From the NCBI GenBank assembly GCA_016946835.1, contig JACVTC010000698.1:1-11508 (forward strand): DNA of 11,508 nucleotides. Reading direction: 5' to 3'. A program made the position numbers and the translations under genes. Below are positions 1 through 7,869 of this stretch, piece after piece; within the stretch, counting starts at the first letter, position 1, and every line of letters begins with the position of its first letter. The DNA comes from Neocallimastix lanati (nom. inval.). Its lineage: Eukaryota; Neocallimastigomycota; Neocallimastigomycetes; Neocallimastigales; Neocallimastigaceae. The notes under the pieces are model-generated. The model ran no database searches. It was not told the origin of the DNA and saw nothing but the letters and a program-made list of their open reading frames with translations.

Positions 1-546
1 GAGAAAATAGGAGTTAAATATAATTCAAATGTATTGAAACATATTGTGATAAATTTAATATATAAGCCACAATGTAAAAGTATAAAAGCTTGTAATTTGT
101 AATAGAATTAAACATTAGTTATTAGTTACTCTAGTAACTCACAAAGTAACTCTTTATCATAAAATATATAAATAAAGTTGACATAATTATAAACCATAAA
201 TTCATAACTCCTAACAAATTCCATATATTAAATGAATTTATTTATTTATTTATTTATTTAATATTTATTTCTTTTTTTTAATACATATAAATAAATATAA
301 ATAATATGATAGAATAAAATTTACATTTTTGATTCTTTTTTTCTTCATACTTATTACTTATTTAATTAATTTTAATACGAATATTAATTATAAAATAAGT
401 AAATAATAATTATTTATATATTTAATATATAGCAAAATAAAATAAATTAAAATAAAATAAAATAAAATAAAAAAAAAGGACAATAATAAAATGTATATTA
501 TTACTTAATAATATTATTATAAAAAAAATATTTTTTTTATGAATCT
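1..546. other. AT-rich intergenic DNA downstream of the FNBP4-like gene
   Basis: No open frame resembling a gene is visible on either strand. The stretch holds a perfect short palindrome (7-bp arms at 124-139), a second copy of its arm (AGTAACTC near 156), a TTTA tetranucleotide run at about 236-262 and AAAAT repeats at about 440-475. It lies directly 3' of the stop codon at 547-549 and so should contain the 3' UTR and polyadenylation region of that minus-strand gene. In an AT-only context no specific signal can be singled out. Confidence 0.5.
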
Positions 547-687
547 TTAAAAGTTTCTCTTCGTTTCAAAATTTTCTCTCCAATTACCGTTAATCGGTTC
601 AAAATTTGGATTTTCACTTGAATCAACCCTAATAAAATATATCAAAAAAAATATATAAATATATATTAAATATTTAGTTAAAATATT

Positions 688-748
<61 letters not shown>

Positions 749-3114
749 ATTAATAATAAGAAATATTCTTAACTTACTTATTTTTCTGTTCCTGATGCTG
801 CCCACCTTTTTCTATTTTTCATCTTCTTCACTATGTATTAAGTGATCTTCAACTTCTTATCCATTTTTGAATTATTTTAACTATAAATAGAATAATATTT
901 AATAATAATAATAATAATATATATATAATAAATACTATATATTAATATCAAATTATTAATTACCAAATTTTTATCTTTTTTTGTTGATTTTTTAATTATT
1001 TTTTGTTCAGGTGTATGTGATTTTTCTCTATCTTCTTTGTTTGATTTTTCCTTTATATTCTTACCACTACTTGTATATGATATCACCTCACTGTCTGATT
1101 CTAAATCCATACTATCTGTGTTATTTTATAGTAATATTAACATTATTATAAGGTATTAAATAATATATTACAATCTTTATTTATAAATTTGTAAATACCA
1201 TCTTCATCATCACTTTTTTCTACTTTTTGATTAAATACTTCCGATTCTTTCTTCAATATCTTTTGGATATTCCCATGATATTATTTTCTTTATTTCATAA
1301 TATATATTTATAATCAAATAAAAATTGTAATAATAAAATTATTATTATATTTTAAAAAAAAAAATAATAATAATTAATAAAATAATAACAATAATAAATA
1401 AATAATTTATTTTTTCAATTTATAATTATTTTTTATCATTATTATTTCTTTTTATTACAGTCTTTTTATTTTCATAATAATATAAAGAGTTATTTAAATC
1501 CCATTGAATTTTCCATCCCGGCGGTGAAAAATACTCTTTACATAAAAAAAAATAATAATAATAATAATAATAAAATAATATATATATATATAAATATATA
1601 TAATAATAATATATATTATAAAAAAAATACTATAACTGTATATATTTACCGTTTATATTCCTATATTATAAATCAATTAAATTTATATATATATACTTTT
1701 ATTTATCATATTATCTTTTATTATCAAATAAATATTTTTTTTTTATGAACTATATTACTAAATTAATTAATAACTTAATAATATTTATATCAACTATTTT
1801 TTTTTTCTTTCATATATATATTAATTTATTATTATAATTTTATATTATTTGTTTTCCCTCAATTATTTTTTCCAAAATAATACTATTATATTATTTTAAT
1901 AAGTTTTCATCATTATATTTATTATCAGTCAATTTTTATTTATTTCCTTTTACTTATTTCTCACTCATATTTCTTTTATCATTTATCATTTATATAGAAT
2001 TTTATTTAGTATTACCTTCAATCTGTTTCAATAAATTATTAATTTCATTGTGATAATTTATAAAATAATCATTATTTAAAGCACCCACAGACCAATCTTT
2101 AAAACGCGTAGAAAATTCAATTTGATGATATAAATAATCTTGAGTTGGGGTAGTGGTATATATGATGGATTTATCAGAACATAAATATGTCAATTTATTT
2201 ATTATTATTATGGATGTTTCATGATAAGAAAGTTCCGCTTTTTTTTCAATTGAATATGTTGAATCTCCAGAAGTTCTAATATCTCTCTGTGATGTTACTG
2301 GATTTTCCTTTTTTTTTACTAAATTTGGATCTTTATTATTTTCAATTTCATTAGTTATACAAGATTTTGTAATATCTGTAGATGTAACTTGTGATATAAT
2401 ATTTGTTTTACTTTCTATTTCATTAATTTCAGACAAGAAATTCTCGAATGAATTCATTAAATCTGATTTTTCATTAATTTTTTCTTATTTTAATTTAAAT
2501 TTATATTAAAATTTAAATATATAAATGTTAATTTCAATGTATATATATTATCTATTATTATAATCTATTTACTTTCAGTATTTGATTTTTCACTTTCTTT
2601 CTCTTTTTCAGAAGCTACACCAACACTATTATCTTCCGATTCAGATTCCGAAGAACTATCCTCATAATTTAATAAATAATTTAATGAACTACTAGTATCA
2701 TTTATTATTGGGGGTGGTGGTGGCAATGGTGGAGGTGAGGGTGGTGGTGGTGGACTTGAACTTACTTGAAGTGTTGAATCATTTAAAGTATGAGCCAAAT
2801 ACGGATTATTAATAACTTCTTTATTAGATTCATCTTATAGATAATAGAAATATTATTATCATAACGATTATAATTATTAATAATTTTATAATAATGATAG
2901 TAATAATTTATTAATTATAAAAATAGTATTTTTAAATTTGAAGATTTTATTTAAAACTTCAAAATAAAATATATATATATATATATTATATTTTAATTGT
3001 ATATTAAAAATTAATACCTTTTCTTTCATTAGTATACTTTGACACTGAGTGATTTATTTTTAATTTTGGTTTTCTTACATTAAAATCAATGGAAATTCTT
3101 TGTCTTTTTCTCAT
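547..3114 (-). CDS. FNBP4: FNBP4-like WW-domain protein, eight exons, with apparent frame breaks
   Basis: I reconstructed this gene from splice sites and phases. The exons are 3114-3018, 2833-2573, 2483-2016, 1535-1459, 1287-1199, 1115-964, 880-778 and 628-547, giving about 442 residues. Every intron is GT...AG, and phases match across introns 1-3 and 5 and again at intron 7. Features in order: a basic N-terminus; a proline run at about residues 60-74; a Ser/Glu/Asp-rich stretch at about 88-115; a block TRFKDWSVGALNNDY at about 243-257; a WW domain at about 281-308 (W282, a YYY core at 293-295, N297, W305, P308); a Lys/Glu-rich linker; and a C-terminal SENPNFEPINGNW motif. As I recall, human FNBP4 has the same order: a TR-x2-DW-x2-GAL block, then WW, and an N-x-NF/W tail. 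FNBP4 WW domains bind formin FH1 prolines; the role here is inferred. Reading through needs four one-base corrections (near 1261-1264, 968-972, 852-861 and 815-819), so it may be a pseudogene or carry assembly errors. An alternative exon 3 acceptor leaves its first base at 2462. Confidence 0.72.
695..744. repeat. Poly(A) run of 50 inside intron 7 of the FNBP4-like gene
   Basis: There are 50 consecutive A on the plus strand, which is poly(T) in the sense of the minus-strand gene. It lies in the 149-nt intron between exon 7 (ends 778) and exon 8 (starts 628). A long T run upstream of the acceptor could serve as an extended pyrimidine tract. Its exact length is likely to be unreliable in any assembly. 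Confidence 0.9.
1536..2015 (-). other. 480-nt intron 3 of the FNBP4-like gene
   Basis: This is the longest intron of the gene; the others are 83-184 nt. It begins GTAATA at 2015 and ends TAAAG at 1536. The phase is 1 on both sides, so the joined codon is GAG, leading directly into the residues before the WW domain. The inside is A/T repeats (TAA runs near 1553-1573, TA runs near 1580-1600) with no coding signal. Small open frames on the plus strand here translate only to Asn/Tyr/Ile low complexity. Confidence 0.65.
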
Positions 3115-3348
3115 TATTACAATTATATGAAATAAAAATTAAATAAACAATAAAAATATAATTAATAAAAAAAAATTATTAAATTTTTTATTTAACATTA
3201 ATTTCAATTAAATTTCAGTTTTTAAAATGTATACGTTTTTTACATTATTAAACAAATTTTAATATAACTAAAAAAAAAAAATTCATTTAATTTAAAAATT
3301 ATGATATAAATTTTTACAAATAATGAATATGAAACAAAAATTTAAGTC
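3115..3348. other. Upstream region of the FNBP4-like gene
   Basis: AT-rich spacer between the FNBP4-like start codon (3114-3112, minus strand) and the retrotransposon debris. The promoter and 5' UTR of that gene should lie here. Homopolymer A/T runs occur at about 3167-3175 and 3270-3280, but no individual element stands out. Confidence 0.4.
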
Positions 3349-3600
3349 CAATAGTATTAGAATATAAAGTTTAAATTTAGCACTTATTTAAAAAATTTTT
3401 ATTATTATTGATGTAGTGTATAATGTGGCATGATCCATAGTATACGTTATGTGCTAAATCCTGTATCAAAATTACATACAACTCAAGTACTTATAAAATA
3501 ACTATTTTTGTAATAAATTAATACAGACTTAATAAAAGTAATTTCAAATTGATCAATTACATTTCAAAATAAAAGATTAAGAGTTTCATAAAGACTCATA
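3349..3600 (+). mobile_element. Divergent 5' LTR candidate of a Ty1/copia element
   Basis: Two blocks match the better defined 3' LTR at 7209-7470 in the same order. The first is AGTATTAGAATATAAAGTT at about 3353, against AGTATTAAATAAAGTTTAA at 7215. The second is TTATTATTGATGTAGTGTA ending at 3420, against TTATTATGATTAGTGTA ending at 7300. Both then show a more complex stretch containing TACG...ATGTG. The spacing between blocks differs by about 18 nt and the ends are not defined. It sits upstream of the gag remnant, as a 5' LTR should. The match is by eye in AT-rich DNA, so chance is a real alternative. Confidence 0.35.
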
Positions 3601-3769
3601 AAAAAAGCATCCCATTGTCTACTTTATTAATAATTAAAAATTAATATTTTTTTTTATATCAAAAGAAACCGAAAAATTATATTTATACTATTAAAATGTA
3701 TATCTACATTTCAACCTCCATTAATTTGATCTTTACTATGAAAAATAAAAGGGATTTTTAAGCCTGGAA

Positions 3770-4800
3770 TGAAGAACTTTATTTATTATTATGGACATAT
3801 CATTTAAATAATTGTATTTTCCAAAAAAATTATAAGAAAATATCCACAACGAATATAAAAAAGAAAAATCTAAATAAATACTTAAAGATAGATACTATTT
3901 CAATGTAACACAAGCTAAATTATTAATAATTAATAACATTGAAAATGACTTTAAAAGTAAATTAAATGTTATTACCAATACTACTTTTGAAATTTATAGC
4001 ATAATAACTAAAACTTATGAATATTCTTTATCAGAAAGAATACGTTATTACTGAAGAAATTAGAAACTTTATCTTTTGATGTAAAATCAACTTCCTTGTC
4101 CATGCTTATTTCATCTGTTAATAATACCTTAAATGAATTAGAAAGTCTAGGTATCACGAAAATCAAACAGAGAAAAGTTTGATTATTTATTTAACACACT
4201 TTAAAATATATTAAATAATTAATATATTTTTCTGGAATATCAACAAGCTCTGATGATTGGGAAATGGTCTGGGATTTAATTGTAGATTCACACCATAATA
4301 TAAAACAATAAAATGAGAATAATAATAAAAATAACGGATATGTTAACAACACCGAAAATTACAAGAAATAATAATCAATAAAATGCTATATTCGCAAGAA
4401 TTTTGGCCATAAAGCAGAAAATTATAGATATAAAAATGAAAATAAGAATAAAAATAAATATTAAAATAAAAAAAAAATAAGAAGAAGAAGAAAAACCCAG
4501 TCAAATTGCTTATCCATGAAAGAATTGAAGTATATAAAATTTGCCATAACAAGGCCATAAAGAGCATTAAACCAACCAGAATCAAATAACTTGGTCAAAA
4601 ATAATTATAATAATAATAATTATAAAAATAATAATTATAAAAATAATAATTATAAAAATAATAATTATAAAAATAATAATTATAAAAATAATAATTATAA
4701 AAATAATAATTATAATAATAATAATTATAGAAATAATAATTATAAAATAAATTTTAAAAATAATATCTATAAAGATTATAATAAATATAATTAATGAAAT
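3770..4800 (+). pseudogene. Ty1/copia gag remnant with a broken zinc knuckle
   Basis: Stop-interrupted coding remnant of a copia-type capsid protein, read in several frames. About 3885-4052 is open and contains NIENDFKSKL and FEIYSIITKTYEYSLSERI, typical of the UBN2/gag domain (FEIYxxLT.../LSERI). It continues out of frame as ETLSFDVKSTSLSMLISSVN (about 4065-4124) and later SSDDWEMVWDLIVDS (about 4248-4292). A CX2CX4HX4C zinc knuckle at 4384-4425 keeps the first Cys, the Gly and the His, but the second Cys is now Arg (CGC at 4393) and the last is Tyr (TAT at 4423). An Asn-rich repeat tail follows. Gag would package element RNA; this copy cannot make a whole protein. The start of the remnant is approximate. 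Confidence 0.65.
4606..4740 (+). repeat. 15-bp tandem repeat, nine units, coding for Tyr-Lys-Asn-Asn-Asn
   Basis: The unit TATAAAAATAATAAT occurs in six perfect copies (4621-4710), flanked by one variant before (4606-4620) and two after (4711-4740). In the plus frame open from about 4591 each unit gives Y-K-N-N-N. It follows the gag zinc-knuckle region and appears to be the low-complexity tail of the copia gag. The length is a multiple of three, so expansion would preserve the frame. The minus strand and other frames give only spurious short ORFs. Confidence 0.85.
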
Positions 4801-4884
4801 TTTTATAAAACCAAATAAAAATTTCCTTTACTGAGGCATGGCCTAAATTATTTTGAAAATGGAAAAAAGAAAAAATAACTAATA

Positions 4885-5170
4885 GATATCTACTTGTACA
4901 TTGGATTCAGGTGTTTCCATCCATATAACATATGACTTGAATTTTTTAACGAATATCATACCTCATGAACAAAATTTAACACATGTGGACAGGAGGCGAA
5001 ATAATGTCCAAATACAAGGGAATGTACATTGAATATATAAATAATAATAAAATATATGAAAAGATGTATTATATATACCATCTTTTAAAAGAAATCTCTT
5101 ACCTATTTTTCATTGAGTATAGAAAATTATATAATTATGTTAATAAAAATAAAGTTTCAATTATAATAAA
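4885..5170 (+). pseudogene. Ty1/copia protease remnant
   Basis: The frame 4885-5032 carries the aspartic-protease active site as LDSGVSIHIT (DSG codons at 4904-4912), followed by NFLTNIIPHEQ and NNVQIQGNV, typical of copia protease just after gag. It then stops and continues in another frame with KDVLYIPSFKRNLLPI at about 5060-5110, matching the family's DVLYVP-SFKRNL segment. The protease would cleave the Gag-Pol polyprotein. Here at least one stop and one frame change break it. Downstream, the expected copia integrase is missing and Ty3/gypsy sequence begins at about 5175-5180. Confidence 0.6.
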
Positions 5171-5177
5171 AAAAAAG

Positions 5178-5598
5178 TACCCGACTATGTAATCATAGAT
5201 TAGTTTATGGTAGAGAAGATCAACAACCATTTGACATTGTTGCCAGACCAACTAAGGGTATTGATAAATCTGAAGATGAAATATTATTAGAAAAATTTAC
5301 GTCTCACTACCAATGGGTTATGGAAGCCGCTGCAAATCTCAAAAACTCTTCTAAATACTGGGCAACCAGAAGAGAAGAAAAGAATAATATGAACCAAGCA
5401 AAACAAATTAAACCTGGTGACCTAGTACTAGTAAGAAATTTTAGTAGAACTAAATTGGAACCATATTTTGCTGGACCTTTACAAGTTATCAAGAAACAAT
5501 TTAATACTGTTACCCTAGCCGACCCCGCTACTGGAATTCAAATGAACCGAAATGTTCACTTGAAGAATATAGTCAAGTTTAACTCTGCTTCGTTGTAG
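5178..5598 (+). pseudogene. Ty3/gypsy integrase C-terminal fragment
   Basis: An uninterrupted frame of about 140 codons ends at TAG 5596-5598. It contains HRLVYGREDQQPFDIVARP, the segment after the integrase catalytic core, then a helical linker, then PGDLVLVRN and a GPY/F-type module (LEPYFAGPLQVI...VHLKNIVKF), all characteristic of Ty3/gypsy integrase C-termini. The zinc-binding and DDE core domains are absent, as are RT and RNase H. The open 5' edge joins copia-derived AT-rich DNA, so this is a 5'-truncated fragment with no start of its own. Codon GC is clearly higher than in the flanks. The only long reverse ORF, at 5307-5492, is a shadow. Confidence 0.85.
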
Positions 5599-5607
5599 CA
5601 TCGAGTT

Positions 5608-5640
5608 TCAGTGGGGGCATCATGATAAAGAATGAACAAA
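5608..5640 (+). other. Putative gypsy polypurine tract and LTR start
   Basis: About 10 bp after the integrase stop lies CAGTGGGGGCATCATGATAAAG. A G-rich run (5611-5617) followed by a TG (5623) is the usual arrangement of a plus-strand primer site and the 5' edge of a 3' LTR. No matching LTR end (CA plus target duplication) could be identified downstream. Confidence 0.4.
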
Positions 5641-6575
5641 TAATCTTATTATTTTAGTTAGAATTGTATTTTCTTACCTAACCACTCAAATAAATTATTT
5701 TATTCTTCAATACTTTGGAACTTTCCTATATTCTATGATTAAATTTTATTATTAATATTTTATTATTAAATTTTTATATATTATTAATATCTAGTTAAAG
5801 ATGAAAAATTATTATTAATATTCAATTATTTTATTAATATCAATATATTATCAATATCACTTTATTATTAACATTAATTATATAGTTATATCAATATTAT
5901 TAATATTTTATATTTTCTAAAATATTATTTATTATAATTTCTAAAAATCAATTCAATTAATTACTAAATTTTATATTGATAATTTAACATATTTTTTTTT
6001 GGTAATTTTTAATTACTAAAAACTTACTAAACCACACTTAAAAATTCTGTATAAATTTTATATTTTTCTTTTATATATATTATTAATTTTAAATAATAAT
6101 AAATATTTTATAATTAAATAATATATAACTATTATTTATTAGAAATAAATAATAATATATTAATAATTTAAAATCAATTTAAAACATTATTTTAGTAATT
6201 AGTTAGAAATATTTAGAAAATATTTTAGATAGGCTTAACAAATTTTAAATGTAAAAAAAAAAATATAAATACATGTAATTCTAAAATAACTTTTTAAGAT
6301 GATAGTAATTAATAAAAAAACATTTTTTTTAATTTTTTAATTGGAAATAATTTTAATAAAAATTATATAAAACAAATATTTATTTATTTATTTAATTCCT
6401 TGAAGTGTTAAAATATTATAATCCAAAAATTGTTACGAACAGTAACAAATTTTAGGATTCGTTACATCTTGTTTCTTTATTATCAGTAGAGGTGAAGTAT
6501 TCTTCTTTCACCGTATCCATCAATTTTGTATTAATTTTATAAAGTATTTAAAAAGTTAATAGAATTAAATTTATA
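5641..6575. other. AT-rich spacer inside the retrotransposon mosaic
   Basis: No gene is visible on either strand. If 5623 is an LTR edge, the first part may be gypsy LTR. Most of 5740-6130 is ATTATTAATAT-like sequence. At 6431-6447 a hairpin-capable TGTTAC-GAACA-GTAACA occurs, followed by GTTAC at 6461. The span 6431-6530 is less AT-biased than its surroundings and may be a remnant of another LTR. Copia coding sequence resumes at about 6576. Confidence 0.4.
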
Positions 6576-7183
6576 TTATTACATGTGTCTGTTAATAACT
6601 TTTTGGAAAGAATCAAGAAAATCAAGAAATCCTAATTATGAAGATTGGCTAAATGTTATTAAAATTTTTAGGTATCTAAAAGTAAATCCAAATTATAGAA
6701 TCAAGTTTACAAATGAAGATAATTTTAAAGTATACGAAAACGCCGACTTTGGAGGAGATGCGTAGACTAGAAAATCTACAACGGGATTCGTCGTAACTAT
6801 GGGAAATGGACAAACGAGTTGGTACTCCAAATTACAGCAATGTGTAGCAGTTTCAACCGCTGAAAGTGAGTATTATGCATTAAACAAATGCACAAGACAG
6901 TGTATGTGGTACAAAAACTTATTTGATGAATTATCAAAAGAGATAAGATTTATAAACATCAATACGGATAACAAAGCTGTCATCTATAATTGTGAAAATG
7001 AAACCATAAACCTAAAATCGAAGCATATTATATAAAGTATCACCAAATTAGGATTGGATCAAAGAAAAGAAAATAAAGGTAAATTATATTAAATCTGAAT
7101 TCAATTTAGCTGATAGCTTTACAAAATACTTAAGTGGATCATCAATGAATAAATTACGAAGGAATCCACTAACACAATTCTAA
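6576..7183 (+). pseudogene. Ty1/copia reverse transcriptase tail and RNase H, disrupted
   Basis: C-terminal part of a copia Pol. It begins inside the RT thumb region (SRNPNYEDWLNVIKIFRYLK), then gives the RNase H domain: YENADFGGD (the Asp usually found where this Asn stands is lost), TAG at 6763-6765, then in the same frame TRKSTTGFVV, VAVSTAESEYYALN, ININTDNKAVIYN and KSKHII. A stop at 7033-7035 coincides with a frame shift, and a second shift follows (KYHQIR, then DWIKEKKIKVNYIKSEFNL, then ADSFTKYLSGSS) before the terminal TAA 7181-7183. RNase H removes the RNA template during reverse transcription. One nonsense codon and two single-base indels make this copy non-functional. The RT catalytic YxDD region is absent. 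Confidence 0.85.
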
Positions 7184-7199
7184 AGTTGATATTAAACTT

Positions 7200-7208
7200 A
7201 AGGGGGAA
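7200..7208 (+). other. Copia polypurine tract
   Basis: AAGGGGGAA immediately precedes TGTTAG, 16 bp after the Pol stop. This is the standard position and form of the plus-strand priming site next to a Ty1/copia 3' LTR, and it fixes the LTR start at 7209. Confidence 0.8.
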
Positions 7209-7470
7209 TGTTAGAGTATTAAATAAAGTTTAATATATTTTTATATCAATTATTACAGTTTTATATTATTAAATATTTTTAATTTATTATGATTAGTGTA
7301 TTTATAAAATGATGTAATTAGAATTATAAGCGACTTATTTATATATAATGCATGTAATACGAATCATATGTGAGCACTTGTACTACATAAAATTCTTATA
7401 TAAAGATACAAAATCATCAATAAAATTTAATAAATAAGTTCTTTTTAAATAAAAAATATTAAAAATACAT
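7209..7470 (+). mobile_element. Ty1/copia 3' LTR
   Basis: The LTR starts TGTTAGAGTATTAAATAAAG directly after the polypurine tract. Inside are a TATA-like TATATAAAG at 7397-7405 and AATAAA signals at 7419 and 7429, arranged as expected for the LTR promoter and RNA end. The 3' edge is uncertain: ATACA at about 7465-7469 is the best CA terminus before the poly(T) run at 7478. No target-site duplication could be recognised. Confidence 0.65.
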
Positions 7471-7477
7471 AATTATA

Positions 7478-7862
7478 TTTTTTTTTTTTTTTTAGATTTT
7501 CTCACATGATTTCCACATCATTGGTAGGTCACATGAGTGTATTTAAGGAACAGAACCTTACATGCCTTATCATTTTGATGTCAACGCTCTACTACCTCTA
7601 AGAGGGATTTAAAGTACTAGGCATGGTCCCCAACAGATTACGAAAATCCGGACTGACCGTCATACCACCCACCCCTCTATCATCGGGAATAGCAGAAACC
7701 TTAATTAGTTTTTGGAGATGGTATAAATAAGAAAATTGACCATATTATTTACAATTTGAATATACCTTAAGTATCTGGATAGGTTTGTGCCGTTTTTCCT
7801 AATATATGCCCAAAACACCTTAGTTTTGACCAGAGTCCAAATCACCCATAAATCCAAATTAA
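7478..7862 (-). mobile_element. SINE-like or other poly(A)-tailed retroelement candidate
   Basis: An island of clearly higher GC and sequence complexity than its flanks. On the minus strand it runs from about 7862 to a 16-nt poly(A) (T run on plus, 7478-7493), as a retrotransposed transcript would. The part nearest the tail has tRNA-like elements on the minus strand: TAGAGGTAGTAGAGCGTTG (7600-7582), resembling a D-arm/A box, and GGTTCTGTTCC (7557-7547), matching the B box GGTTCGANTCC at 9 of 11 positions, about 40 nt apart. A plus-strand frame from 7507 to about 7731 has only one stop, but the product is not recognisable. It could instead be a truncated LINE, another gene fragment or an unannotated RNA. 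Confidence 0.4.
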
Positions 7863-7869
7863 AAATTAA

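Noticed and set aside
877-1110. Stand-alone 77-residue minus-strand protein
   Set aside because: Its first part is exon 6 of the FNBP4-like gene; the Ile/Tyr tail is read-through into intron 6 past a GTAATT donor.
1524-1748. 74-codon plus-strand ORF rich in Asn, Ile and Tyr
   Set aside because: It lies over exon 4 and intron 3 of the minus-strand gene and encodes only the translation of A/T microsatellites.
547-3114. Separate neighbouring genes for the Pro-rich ORF (2565-2798) and the 151-codon ORF (2002-2457)
   Set aside because: Intron 2 (2484-2572) joins them in phase, and the TR-x2-DW block followed by WW is the expected order of one protein family.
4343-4585. Minus-strand ORF that looks like a membrane protein (Phe/Leu-rich)
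   Set aside because: It is the complement of the Lys/Asn-rich gag remnant; hydrophobicity comes from poly(T), and the plus strand carries the recognisable zinc knuckle.
4606-4740. CRISPR-like regular repeat
   Set aside because: The 15-bp units are directly tandem without spacers, in eukaryotic DNA, and read in frame as a gag tail.
5307-5492. 61-codon minus-strand ORF
   Set aside because: It is a shadow of the gypsy integrase frame on the plus strand, which has clear family motifs.
7540-7610. Functional tRNA gene on the minus strand
   Set aside because: D-arm and B-box-like words are present, but I could not form an acceptor stem or a proper anticodon arm; a degenerate tRNA-derived element fits better.
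7620-7740. 5S rRNA or SRP RNA in the GC-richer island
   Set aside because: GGGTGGGTGGTATGAC on the minus strand recalls 5S, but the remaining conserved 5S and SRP blocks are not found in order.
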